Below, in pieces: positions 7,197-15,511 of a stretch of DNA of 64,000 bases (its first letter is position 1; each line of letters starts with the position of its first letter). The notes beneath the pieces are model-generated. The model did no database searches. It was not told where the DNA came from and was given only the letters and a program-made list of their open reading frames with translations. Both the position numbers and the translations under genes were made by a program. The DNA comes from Allopusillimonas sp048270225 (GTDB taxonomy: Bacteria > Pseudomonadota > Gammaproteobacteria > Burkholderiales > Burkholderiaceae_B): assembly GCA_048270225.1 (NCBI GenBank), contig JBLWTG010000002.1:496001-560000 (forward strand), given 5' to 3'.

Positions 7197-8810
7197 TTAT
7201 TTCACAATCGGTGGTTCAACAAAGGTATGGAACGGCGCTGGCGAAGGCACTGTCCATTCCAGGCCTGTGGCGCCTTCCCAAGGCTTGGCGGGTGCCGGCT
7301 CGCCGTGTCCGCGCCAGGCCTTGATGGCAACATACAGCAGAATCAGCTGCGAAAATCCAAACCAGAATGCGCCGATGGTCGCAATCTCGTTGAAGTTCGT
7401 GAACTGGGCTGCATAGTCGGCATAGCGGCGGGGCATGCCGGCCAGGCCCAGGAAGTGCATGGGGAAGAACGTGACATTGAACGAAATCATGCTCGACCAG
7501 AAGTGCACCTTGGCCAGTTTTTCGTCGTACATGCGGCCAGTCCACTTGGGCAGCCAGTAGTAGGCGCCGGAGAACATGGCAAACAGCGAGCCGGCCACCA
7601 TCACGTAATGGAAGTGGGCAATCACGTAGTAGGTATCGTGCACGGCGATGTCGATAGGCGCCACAGCCAGGATCAGGCCGGTGAAGCCGCCCAGCACGAA
7701 CACGAAAATAAAGCCGATCGCGAACAGCATGGGCGTTTCGAATGTCATCGAACCGCGCCACATCGTGGCGACCCAGTTGAACACCTTCACGCCCGTGGGA
7801 ATGGAGATGAGCATGGTGGCGTACATGAAGTACAGCTGCCCTGTCACCGGCATGCCGGTGGCGAACATGTGGTGCGCCCAGACCAGGAAGGACAGGATGG
7901 CGATGGCAGCCGTGGCATACACCATGGAGGCGTAGCCGAACAGCGGCTTGCGGGCAAAGGCGGGGATGACGGCCGACACGATGCCGAACGCCGGCAGAAT
8001 CATGATGTAGACCTCCGGATGTCCGAAGAACCAGAACACGTGCTGATACAGGACCGGGTCGCCGCCGCCGGCCGCGTTGAAGAACGAGGTACCGAAGTGG
8101 CGATCAGTCAGCAGCATGGTGACGGCGGCCGCCAGCACAGGCATCACGGCGATGAGCAGGTAGGCGGTGATGAGCCAGGTCCAGCAGAACAGCGGCATTT
8201 TCATCAGCGTCATGCCTGGCGCGCGCATGTTCAATATCGTGACGATGATATTGATGGCGCCCATGATGGACGAAGCACCCAGAATGTGCACGGCGAAGAT
8301 GGTGAAATCCATGCCCGGACCCATCTGCAGGGACAGCGGGGCGTACATGGTCCAGCCGGCCGCGTTGGCGCCGCCAGGAACAAAGAACGAGGCCGTGAAC
8401 AGGAAGGCGCCGATGGGCAGCAGCCAGAAGCTGAAGTTGTTCATGCGGGCGAACGCCATGTCCGACGCGCCGATCTGCAGCGGGATCATCCAGTTGGCAA
8501 ACCCGACGAATGCAGGCATGACCGCACCGAAAATCATGATCAGGCCATGCATGGTGGTGAACTGGTTGAACAGCTCAGGCTGGAAAAACTGCAGGCCCGG
8601 CGAAAACAGCTCGGTGCGCAGCAGCAGCGCCAGCACGCCGCCTTCGAGCAGCATGCAGAACGAAAAGATCAGGTACATCGTACCGATGTCTTTATGGTTG
8701 GTGGCAAACAGCCAGCGCCGCCAGCCATGTGGCTTGTGGTCATGATCATCGTGCCCGTGGCTTTCGTGCCCGGGGGCGGCTGGGACGTGATCGGCAGTAA
8801 CACTGCTCAT
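7197..8810 (-). CDS. ctaD: Cytochrome c oxidase subunit I
   Basis: Catalytic subunit with low-spin haem a and the haem a3-CuB centre, 537 residues from ATG 8810. AAGGAG six bases upstream decides this start over a TTG seven codons earlier. Twelve helices are expected. Visible hallmarks are TMHGLIM (haem a ligand), the HPEVY motif that carries the His-Tyr cross-link, WAHHMF for CuB and HFHYVMV for the second haem ligands. The first 30 residues form an unusually His-rich cytoplasmic tail (HESHGHDDHDHKPHG), which could bind metal. It is followed at once by two small assembly-type genes. Confidence 0.97.
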   Translation of the reverse strand: MSSVTADHVPAAPGHESHGHDDHDHKPHGWRRWLFATNHKDIGTMYLIFSFCMLLEGGVLALLLRTELFSPGLQFFQPELFNQFTTMHGLIMIFGAVMPAFVGFANWMIPLQIGASDMAFARMNNFSFWLLPIGAFLFTASFFVPGGANAAGWTMYAPLSLQMGPGMDFTIFAVHILGASSIMGAINIIVTILNMRAPGMTLMKMPLFCWTWLITAYLLIAVMPVLAAAVTMLLTDRHFGTSFFNAAGGGDPVLYQHVFWFFGHPEVYIMILPAFGIVSAVIPAFARKPLFGYASMVYATAAIAILSFLVWAHHMFATGMPVTGQLYFMYATMLISIPTGVKVFNWVATMWRGSMTFETPMLFAIGFIFVFVLGGFTGLILAVAPIDIAVHDTYYVIAHFHYVMVAGSLFAMFSGAYYWLPKWTGRMYDEKLAKVHFWSSMISFNVTFFPMHFLGLAGMPRRYADYAAQFTNFNEIATIGAFWFGFSQLILLYVAIKAWRGHGEPAPAKPWEGATGLEWTVPSPAPFHTFVEPPIVK

Positions 8811-8891
8811 GGTGGACTCCTTCCTACTCAACCCGGCTGCCGCATAGCGCAGCCAGGCAAATGACAGTCAAATTCGTTTCGGATTGCCGCA

Positions 8892-10052
8892 TTAGCGCAG
8901 CGCGGCGACATCTTTGGGTTGCACGACTGGATCTTTACCCTTGCCTGCGTTGCCCCATGCGTTGCGGGTATACGTAATGGCAGCAGCAATTTCGACATCA
9001 CTGAGCTGGTCGCGGAATGCCTGCATGGCGGTACCCGGATGGCCATTGAGCACGGTGAGGATTTGCCCTTTCTTGGGCGCCAGCACGAATTTTTCGTCGC
9101 CATCGAGCGCAGGGAATGTACCTGGAATGCCCTTGCCGTTGGCCTGGTGACAGGCCACACAGTTGGCGCCGAAGACTTTTTCGCCACGGGCGAACAACTC
9201 GTCCTTGGTCCATTCCTTGTTGGGATCGTCCGCCGCGGAAGCCATGGCCTTTTTCTGCTCGGCCGACCACTTGTCATAGTCTGCCTGGGAAACCACATTG
9301 ACGACGATGGGCATGAAGGCATGGTCTTTACCACAGAGCTCAGCGCACTGACCGCGATAAGTACCGATTTTTTCGGCGCGGAACCACGTATCACGCAGGA
9401 AACCTGGAATGGCATCCTGCTTGACGCCGAACTCAGGCACCATCCACGAGTGAATGACGTCGTCGGCGGTCAGCACGATACGGACTTTCTTGTCGACCGG
9501 CACGACCAGCGGCTTGTCGACCTCCATCAGGTAGAGATTGCCGCGCGGCTCATCGCCATTGATCTGCGCCCGCGGGGTTGTCAGCTTGGAGAGGAATTTC
9601 ACGCCCTGGGCCGGCCCGTCGATATACTCGTAGCCCCATTGCCATTGATAGCCCGTTACCTTGACGGTGAGATCGGAACTGGAGGTGTCTTTCATGGCCA
9701 CCACCGTGCGCGTGGCGGGAAGCGCCATGCCGATGACGATCAGGAAAGGGATGATGGTCCAGGCGACTTCGATGCCCAGATGCTCATGAAACTTGGAGGC
9801 CACCGCACCGCGGGATTTTCGATGGTAGATGATGGAGTAGAACATCACCCCAAAGACGCCCACGAAAATGACCGCACAGATGATCATCATCATCCAGTGG
9901 ACCCACATGATGTCTCGGGAGATCTCCGTAACCCCTTCGTGGAGATTGAGCTGATTGACTCTGGGCCCTCCGGGCATATCCTTGACCTGCGCCACTGCAG
10001 CGCCTGCCATAAGCAAGACACCCGCGCCGGATAACCATCTCAACTTCTTCAT
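8892..10052 (-). CDS. ctaC: Cytochrome c oxidase subunit II with fused cytochrome c domain
   Basis: Electron-entry subunit, 386 residues. A signal peptide (to about 21) and two helices (about 53-75 and 95-115) precede the periplasmic CuA domain. Its ligands are all present: His201, Cys236, Glu238, Cys240, His244 and Met247. The aromatic stretch GYQWQWGYEY is intact. A C-terminal cytochrome c domain carries CVACH at 298-302, so this is the caa3-like arrangement in which subunit II brings its own haem c. It is the first gene of the oxidase structural operon. SCO1 downstream is the likely CuA donor. Confidence 0.97.
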   Translation of the reverse strand: MKKLRWLSGAGVLLMAGAAVAQVKDMPGGPRVNQLNLHEGVTEISRDIMWVHWMMMIICAVIFVGVFGVMFYSIIYHRKSRGAVASKFHEHLGIEVAWTIIPFLIVIGMALPATRTVVAMKDTSSSDLTVKVTGYQWQWGYEYIDGPAQGVKFLSKLTTPRAQINGDEPRGNLYLMEVDKPLVVPVDKKVRIVLTADDVIHSWMVPEFGVKQDAIPGFLRDTWFRAEKIGTYRGQCAELCGKDHAFMPIVVNVVSQADYDKWSAEQKKAMASAADDPNKEWTKDELFARGEKVFGANCVACHQANGKGIPGTFPALDGDEKFVLAPKKGQILTVLNGHPGTAMQAFRDQLSDVEIAAAITYTRNAWGNAGKGKDPVVQPKDVAALR

Positions 10053-10308
10053 GCTGACCTCGAAATACGACGTGCTTATGCCAAACGTTGATCCTGGTCA
10101 AAACCCGGGCCAAAAAAAACGTGGGAATGCACTGAATTATTGGGTGGCAGGCTTACAATGACACCGTCGAACTTGCCTGCTCGAATTACTTAAAGACCGC
10201 GGAATTATAACGAACTCACACCAACCGTGGGCTGAGAGTCCTTGCAATTGCGGTGGTTTATGCTGGGGGTTGCGGCGTGGTCCCTTGGGCATACACTACA
10301 ATTATGGC

Positions 10309-11145
10309 ATGAACGAAGTACCTATTCACCCTATGGCAGCCAGCTTGGCCGAGCGTCAACGGCAGCTCGCAAAACGCATACAGCAGCTGCCGCCCAAAGG
10401 GTCGCGCCCGCTGACGGTGTCCGGTCGGGTGGCCGGCTGGATCACCGCCAAGGCCACAGCAAACATGGACGGACTGCCGGGCGTGCATGTCGATCACGAA
10501 GCCGTCCACATCACTGCCGCGCCGCGCGAGCGCCTGCGCCTGGAAGCCGTGCTGGCCAATATTGCCGCCACCTTGCGCGACAAGGGATGCTTGCGCGGAT
10601 GGCGTAACGAACTGCTTGATGTCTTCGGTGAAGGGCGCCGTCTCAGCGCCATCGAACGCGCCTCCGTGCGCCCCCTCGGATTGCTGACCAAGGCCGTGCA
10701 CCTGAACGCCTGGGCCCCGGACGGACGCCTGTGGATTGCGCGGCGCGCCGACACCAAAACCACCGACCCCGGCATGTGGGATACGCTGGTCGGCGGCCTT
10801 GCGGGAGCAAGCGAAGATCTCGACACGGCACTGTTGCGAGAAAGCAACGAAGAGGCCGGGCTTGCACCCGCAGCGCTACAGAATCGCGACCCCCTGCGCA
10901 TCATTCTGCGCATGCACCGCCGTCTGCCGGAAGGCTATCAGGTCGAAGACGTGCTGGTCAGCGACTGCATCCTGGCCGAATCCATACAGCCCGAAAACCA
11001 GGACGGCGAAGTCAGCGAGTTCCGGCTCGTGCCTGTGAGCGAGGTCTGGTCCATGGTACAGGCCGATCTGTTCACGCGAGAGGCCGAGCTGGTCATCATC
11101 GACGCGCTGCAGCGACGCCTGCACACCGACCGCGCGGCAGCCTGA
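10309..11145 (+). CDS. Nudix hydrolase with N-terminal DUF4743-type domain
   Basis: A 278-residue protein. The first 120 or so residues resemble the DUF4743 domain seen fused to plant and bacterial Nudix enzymes. The second half carries a perfect Nudix box from Gly163 to Leu185, with Arg177-Glu178 and Glu181-Glu182 as metal ligands. Such enzymes hydrolyse nucleoside diphosphates linked to another moiety; relatives act on thiamine- or pyridine-type diphosphates, but the substrate here cannot be read from sequence. The ATG at 10309 has no clear ribosome-binding site, and a TTG 13 codons upstream is open. It diverges from ctaC and converges on the metallo-beta-lactamase gene. Confidence 0.85.
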   Translation: MNEVPIHPMAASLAERQRQLAKRIQQLPPKGSRPLTVSGRVAGWITAKATANMDGLPGVHVDHEAVHITAAPRERLRLEAVLANIAATLRDKGCLRGWRNELLDVFGEGRRLSAIERASVRPLGLLTKAVHLNAWAPDGRLWIARRADTKTTDPGMWDTLVGGLAGASEDLDTALLRESNEEAGLAPAALQNRDPLRIILRMHRRLPEGYQVEDVLVSDCILAESIQPENQDGEVSEFRLVPVSEVWSMVQADLFTREAELVIIDALQRRLHTDRAAA

Positions 11146-11170
11146 ACCCGGGCGGGCGCACCCCCTCGGA

Positions 11171-11875
11171 TCAGCCGCCCGGCGCCTGCCCACAAGCCAG
11201 ATTCGCCGGCACCGCCACATCCATCATGCGCGGCGTGGGCAGATCCAGCGCATTCATCGTCTCAATGTATTCCTGGCGCGTCATGTCCACCAACCGCGGG
11301 TTCAGTCGTTTTTCGTCGCCGATCGTGGACGATACGCATCCCTTGTAGTCATGAGCCGGATACACGATCGTGCCATCCGGCAGGCTGAACAGCTTGTCCA
11401 TGATCGAATCCCACGACTGCCCAGCGTCCCCGCCCTGGAAATCCGTCCTGCCCGTACCCCGTATCAGCAAGGCGTCGCCGGTGAACACGGCCTGCGGCTG
11501 GTCCGGATTCAGCACGAAACAGAAGGACTCGTTCGTGTGGCCTGGCGTATACAGGCCCTGCAGGCAAATATCGCCCACGGACAGCAGTTCCCCATCGCTG
11601 ATGCCGCGCGATACGCAGCGCGCCCTCGAGCGATCACCCATGATGGTGACGCAGCCGGTCGCGTCGCGCAGATCGCCCAGCGCGGTGACATGGTCTGCAT
11701 GCGTATGGGTATCGATGGCGTAGACCAACTGCGCGTCCAGTTCTGTCAGCACATCCAGATAGCGGCCGGCGTGCTCCTTGACCGGATCAATCAGCAGCGC
11801 CTGCCCGCCCTGTCCAGTTGCCAGCAAATACGTATAAGTCGATGAAGTGGGGTCAAAAAGCTGCTTGAATATCAT
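11171..11875 (-). CDS. Metallo-beta-lactamase-fold hydrolase, persulfide dioxygenase (ETHE1)-like
   Basis: A 234-residue protein with the metal motif THTHADH at 56-62, a second ligand region TPGHTNES, and FTGDALLIRGTGRTDF, which is typical of ETHE1/SDO-type persulfide dioxygenases. The C-terminal VAVPANLACG is also characteristic. The family oxidises glutathione persulfide to sulfite with one iron, helping sulfide detoxification. The start at 11875 (MIFKQLF) is preferred to one at 11896, because a TATAAT box at 11906-11911 would place the transcript start near 11899 and GGGG lies six bases before this ATG. It is divergent from the GlcG-like gene. Confidence 0.83.
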   Translation of the reverse strand: MIFKQLFDPTSSTYTYLLATGQGGQALLIDPVKEHAGRYLDVLTELDAQLVYAIDTHTHADHVTALGDLRDATGCVTIMGDRSRARCVSRGISDGELLSVGDICLQGLYTPGHTNESFCFVLNPDQPQAVFTGDALLIRGTGRTDFQGGDAGQSWDSIMDKLFSLPDGTIVYPAHDYKGCVSSTIGDEKRLNPRLVDMTRQEYIETMNALDLPTPRMMDVAVPANLACGQAPGG

Positions 11876-11896
11876 AGCGTTCCCCAAATGATTCAT

Positions 11897-11940
11897 ATCT
11901 CTTTTATTATATAAACTAATATCCAGAAATAATATTGTCG
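11897..11940. promoter_or_regulatory. AT-rich divergent promoter with short palindrome
   Basis: A very AT-rich island in GC-rich surroundings between two divergent genes. It contains a perfect TATAAT on the minus strand (11906-11911), pointing at the persulfide-dioxygenase-like gene, and an inverted repeat AATAT-N9-ATATT (11918-11936) that could be an operator. No clear -35 box was seen. Confidence 0.5.
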
Positions 11941-12021
11941 GGGGGAGCGGCCCCGCCTCGATCAGAGGACGGCACAGCCAGGGCGCCAGCCTTGCACGGC
12001 CGCATCAAAAGGAGACATACG

Positions 12022-12528
12022 TTGAAGCAACGCGTTCGAATCATGGCGGCACTGATATTGGGCACCCTGTGCTGGAGCAGTACGCAAGCCGCCGAGGCGA
12101 CCTACACCAGCCAGACCCTGACGACCGAGGCCGCGCTGGCCGCCGCGCAGGCCGCCCTGGCCTCTTGCGCGGCGCGGGGATACCAGGTGGCCGTCAGCGT
12201 GACAGACCGCTCCGGCACGCCGATCGCCCTGCTGCGCGACCGCTACGCCGGCGCCCACACACCCGACGCAGCTACACGCAAAGCCTACACCGCCGCCAGT
12301 TTCCGCATGTCATCGGCAGATCTGGCCGAAGCTACGCAGGCAGGCCAGACAAGCTCAGGCATCCGGCAACTTGATCATGTCCTGCCGCTGGGCGGCGGAC
12401 TGCCCATCGAGGCCGCCGGATCGCTGGTGGGCGCCATCGGCATTTCGGGCGCGCCTGGCGGCGACGCCGACCAGGCCTGCGCTCAGGCAGGGATCGCGGC
12501 AATCCAGGCAGATCTGGATTTTCAATAA
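12022..12528 (+). CDS. GlcG/HbpS family secreted protein
   Basis: A 168-residue protein whose start is read as TTG 12022, with GGAG eight bases upstream; an ATG at 12043 is the alternative. A signal peptide ends near TQAAEA. The remainder is the GlcG/HbpS (DUF336) fold: the N-terminal repeat of Ala-rich helix, VAVSVTDRSGTPIALLRDRYAG, then RKAYTAASF and the C-terminal IEAAGSLVGAIGISGAPGG glycine loop. HbpS binds haem outside the cell in Streptomyces, and GlcG is of unknown role in glycolate loci. Haem or small-molecule binding in the periplasm is only an inference here. Confidence 0.85.
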   Translation: MKQRVRIMAALILGTLCWSSTQAAEATYTSQTLTTEAALAAAQAALASCAARGYQVAVSVTDRSGTPIALLRDRYAGAHTPDAATRKAYTAASFRMSSADLAEATQAGQTSSGIRQLDHVLPLGGGLPIEAAGSLVGAIGISGAPGGDADQACAQAGIAAIQADLDFQ

Positions 12529-12640
12529 CAACACCGGCGCAACGCCTTACAATAGCACTCACAACAAGCCATACGGCCAGTCCGGGCTCATTGCCATATC
12601 GCTGCACTGTACACTGACGCAATGACGCCCACCCGCCGGA

Positions 12641-14305
12641 ATGCATTTCTCGACTAAGCAGACAGGAGATTTCGACATTCCCAAAAGAGCATCTCCCCTG
12701 GCTCCGTTCCGGCACCCCACCTTCCGGGCATTGTGGACGGCAACGCTGGCGTCCAATCTCGGCGGCCTGGTCCAGGCCGTAGGCGCGGGCTGGCTGATGA
12801 CCAGCATCGCAAACTCGGACGACATGGTGGCGCTGGTGCAGGCAGCCACCACCCTGCCGATCATGATCTTCTCGCTTGCCGCCGGCGCGCTGGCCGACAG
12901 TTTCGATCGCCGCAACATCATGCTCACCGCACAGATCATGATGATGATTGTGTCGACCATACTGGCCGTTTTTGCCCTGACAGACCAGTTGACCCCCTGG
13001 CTGCTGCTGGCCTTCACTTTTTTTATCGGCTGCGGGACGGCGTTGCACAACCCTTCCTGGCAGGCCTCCATGGGCGACATCGTTCCGCGCGAAGACCTGC
13101 CGGGCGCCGTCACGCTGAACAGCATGAGCTACAACCTCATGCGCAGTGTCGGACCGGCCATCGGCGGCGTGATTGTCGCGCTGGCCGGCGCGGCGCTCGC
13201 CTTCGCCCTGAACGCTGTCAGCTACATTGCCCTGATCATGGCGCTCTTTCGCTGGAAGCCCGAGCGGCTCCCGCACACGCTGCCGCGTGAAGCCTTCGGC
13301 AGCGCAATTTCGGCCGGGCTGCGCTATATCGCCATGTCGCCCAACCTGCTCAAAGTCATGTTCCGCGGCTTTGTCTTCGGGCTGGCGGCCGTTTCCGTGC
13401 TCGCGCTACTGCCTCTGGTGGCGCGCGACCTGGTCAAGGGCGGCGCCTTCACCTTCGGCATACTGCTGGGCTGCTTTGGCGCGGGCGCCATCCTGGGCGC
13501 CCTGCTCAATGCCCGCGTGCGGGAAATATGGCGCAACGAAACCATCGTGCGCGCAGCGTTTCTGGTCTATGCCGTCAGCGCCATCCTGCTTTCCTATAGC
13601 CACAGCACCTGGATGAGCTGCCTGGTCCTGCTGCCGGCGGGCGCATGCTGGGTCATGACGCTCTCGCTGTTCAATGTGACGGTTCAGCTATCCACGCCGC
13701 GATGGGTTGTGGGCAGAGCGCTGGCCATATACCAAACCGCCACCTTCGGCGGCATGGCGTCGGGCAGCTGGATCTGGGGCCTGATCGCGGACGCCCACGG
13801 CGCCAACAATTCGCTTTTTGTGTCCGGCATTGTCCTTGTTATTGGCGGCCTGATCGGACTGCGCTACGCCCTGCCAGAGTTCGGCACCCTGAACCTGGAC
13901 CCGCTGGACCGCTTTCACGAACCCGAACTGAGCCTGGATCTGCGTCCGCGCAGCGGGCCCATCCTGGTGACGCTCGATTATGAAATCGCGCAGGAAGACA
14001 TACGCCCCTTTCTTCAGGCCATGGCGCAGCGCAGACGCATCCGCATCCGGGACGGCGCGCGACAATGGGCCTTGCTTCGCGATCTGGAAAATCCCCGCAT
14101 CTGGACCGAAAGCTATCACGTACCCACCTGGGTGGAGTATGTGCGGCATCACCAGCGCCGGACATTCGCCGACGCTGAAGTTTTCGACACCATTCTGGCG
14201 CTGCATCGAGGCGCGTCTCCCCCACGCGTGCGACGCATGATCGAGCGCCAGACGGTACCCGTACGCGACGACACGCCGCTCAAGGAACATACCGAATTGC
14301 ACTGA
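12641..14305 (+). CDS. MFS exporter (MFS_3 / EntS-like) with extra C-terminal domain
   Basis: A 554-residue protein. Residues about 20-415 form a 12-helix major facilitator of the MFS_3 (enterobactin-exporter-like) branch, with FSLAAGALADSFDRRNIML as the loop 2-3 signature. After helix 12 comes a soluble tail of about 130 residues (SGPILVTLDYEIAQEDIRPF onward, then WALLRDLENPRIWTESYHV and a His/Arg-rich end) that resembles the dimeric alpha/beta-barrel extension known for part of this family. The exported substrate is unknown. The start ATG has no obvious ribosome-binding site. It converges on the ArsR-type regulator. Confidence 0.82.
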   Translation: MHFSTKQTGDFDIPKRASPLAPFRHPTFRALWTATLASNLGGLVQAVGAGWLMTSIANSDDMVALVQAATTLPIMIFSLAAGALADSFDRRNIMLTAQIMMMIVSTILAVFALTDQLTPWLLLAFTFFIGCGTALHNPSWQASMGDIVPREDLPGAVTLNSMSYNLMRSVGPAIGGVIVALAGAALAFALNAVSYIALIMALFRWKPERLPHTLPREAFGSAISAGLRYIAMSPNLLKVMFRGFVFGLAAVSVLALLPLVARDLVKGGAFTFGILLGCFGAGAILGALLNARVREIWRNETIVRAAFLVYAVSAILLSYSHSTWMSCLVLLPAGACWVMTLSLFNVTVQLSTPRWVVGRALAIYQTATFGGMASGSWIWGLIADAHGANNSLFVSGIVLVIGGLIGLRYALPEFGTLNLDPLDRFHEPELSLDLRPRSGPILVTLDYEIAQEDIRPFLQAMAQRRRIRIRDGARQWALLRDLENPRIWTESYHVPTWVEYVRHHQRRTFADAEVFDTILALHRGASPPRVRRMIERQTVPVRDDTPLKEHTELH

Positions 14306-14390
14306 GGAACCGTCGCAGTCAGCCGCATTGAAACCGAACCAGCTTTGGCCTCCGGCGTATCCATTTCGGCAAGGACGTGGGCCGCCCCGA

Positions 14391-15113
14391 TCAGGACATG
14401 ATGCCGAACGCCTCGCTCAATACAGCCTGACCCGACGGCGTAATCGTGACCGCGCGCGAGCTCTCCACCCGCCTGGCCCACCCCTGCGTCAGAAAACACT
14501 GGCACAGCGCCCGGCCAACCACACCCGCGATATGCGGGCGGCGTTCACTCCAGTCCAGGCATGGGCGGCAAAACACGCGCGCGCTGTCTTTATGCGACCC
14601 GCCCCCCGAGGCGTCCAGCTCAAGCCCAAGCCCGCGCAGAAAAATCTCCCCTGCCGGCGTCAACGCGCCGCCATCGCGCGACAGCTCGATCTGCCCACGC
14701 TCGACCATGCGATCCGCCATCGCCACGGCAAGCTCGCCGGCAAGGTGGTCATAACATGTACGGGCCCGACGCAAGGCCTTGTCCCGCGGCCCGGTCACAA
14801 CAGCCGTCTTGCGCCCTGACGGATTCGGTCCATCAAGGCCTGTCGTCACCGACATGACGCTTTCGAGCATATGCGCCACGGCGGGCGACGCCAGACGATG
14901 ATACCGATGCCTTCCCTGACGCTCCACCGCAATCAGCCCTGCATCCGCCAACCGTGATAAATGGCCGCTTGCGGTCTGAGGCGTAATGCCCGCCACCCGG
15001 GCCAGCTCGGTCGAGGTAAGGGCCCGGCCATCCATCAGGGCGGACAACATGCTCGCACGCGCAAGATCGCCTATCAATGCCGCCGTAGCGGCGAACGCTG
15101 CAGTACTGAGCAT
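14391..15113 (-). CDS. ArsR-family winged-helix regulator with Cys-rich C-terminal region
   Basis: A 240-residue regulator from ATG 15113 (AGGGGGA upstream). Residues 1-95 form an ArsR-type winged helix (ALIGDLARASMLSALMDGRA, then the recognition helix in ITPQTASGHLSRL). The C-terminal half is longer than in classic ArsR/SmtB proteins. It contains cysteines in CYDHL, FCRPCLDW and CQCF that could sense metals or thiols, and CLDWSERRPH is a conserved feature of this subgroup. It is near but not next to the ACR3 gene, with a DUF1127 gene between them on the other strand. Control of arsenic resistance is therefore possible but not shown. Confidence 0.8.
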   Translation of the reverse strand: MLSTAAFAATAALIGDLARASMLSALMDGRALTSTELARVAGITPQTASGHLSRLADAGLIAVERQGRHRYHRLASPAVAHMLESVMSVTTGLDGPNPSGRKTAVVTGPRDKALRRARTCYDHLAGELAVAMADRMVERGQIELSRDGGALTPAGEIFLRGLGLELDASGGGSHKDSARVFCRPCLDWSERRPHIAGVVGRALCQCFLTQGWARRVESSRAVTITPSGQAVLSEAFGIMS

Positions 15114-15258
15114 AAATCCCCCTTTATCTGGCCTGCGTTCCATCGTAGCACCGCCCGCACGCGCCACACTACGGCCGCAACCGTAGCTTCGCTATCGGTC
15201 ATGCGGCGAGAATTCCCTCCAACGCGATCCGCCATCCAACATAGCCGGAACTCTCTGC

Positions 15259-15477
15259 ATGCCTGTCCCACACGCCATTCTTCCATCTATCCTGTCCAGA
15301 CTGATGCGCTGGTACGATACTCTGTGGCGCCGTTCTGATTGGCAGCGCCAACGTACCCATCTACTGGAACTGGACGATCATCAACTGCGCGACATAGGTC
15401 TGACACGCGAAGACATCGCGGGAAACCTGCCGTACCGGCAATCCCATCCGCGACGCAGGCAGGACCCACATCTCTGA
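15259..15477 (+). CDS. DUF1127 small protein
   Basis: A 72-residue basic protein with the DUF1127 core (LLELDDHQLRDIGLTREDI, residues about 38-56) preceded by a Trp/Arg-rich amphipathic stretch. DUF1127 proteins are short, Arg-rich and common in proteobacteria. In alphaproteobacteria some bind RNA and affect phosphate or stress responses, which cannot be assumed here. Its stop codon overlaps the putative -35 box of the arsenite exporter gene 34 bases downstream. Confidence 0.8.
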   Translation: MPVPHAILPSILSRLMRWYDTLWRRSDWQRQRTHLLELDDHQLRDIGLTREDIAGNLPYRQSHPRRRQDPHL

Positions 15478-15504
15478 CAGCGCGACATACCACACGTATA
15501 TAAT
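15474..15504 (+). promoter_or_regulatory. Putative sigma-70 promoter for the ACR3 gene
   Basis: CTGACA (15474-15479, five of six matches to the -35 consensus) and a perfect TATAAT (15499-15504) are separated by 19 bases. Initiation about seven bases downstream would fall at or next to the ATG at 15512, predicting a leaderless or nearly leaderless mRNA. No Shine-Dalgarno sequence is present, in keeping with this. Confidence 0.55.
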
Positions 15505-15511
15505 TCAATTC

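Noticed and set aside
6795..8864. A 689-codon open frame on the plus strand opposite ctaE, the small genes and ctaD.
   Set aside because: It is antisense to several well-identified genes, its product is dominated by His, Gly, Arg and Gln as expected for a GC-rich shadow frame, and it matches no family.
10073..10101. Possible ctaC promoter: TTGACC and TAAGCA on the minus strand with a 17-base spacer.
   Set aside because: The -35 and spacing are good but the -10 matches the consensus at only two positions, so it was not listed as a feature.
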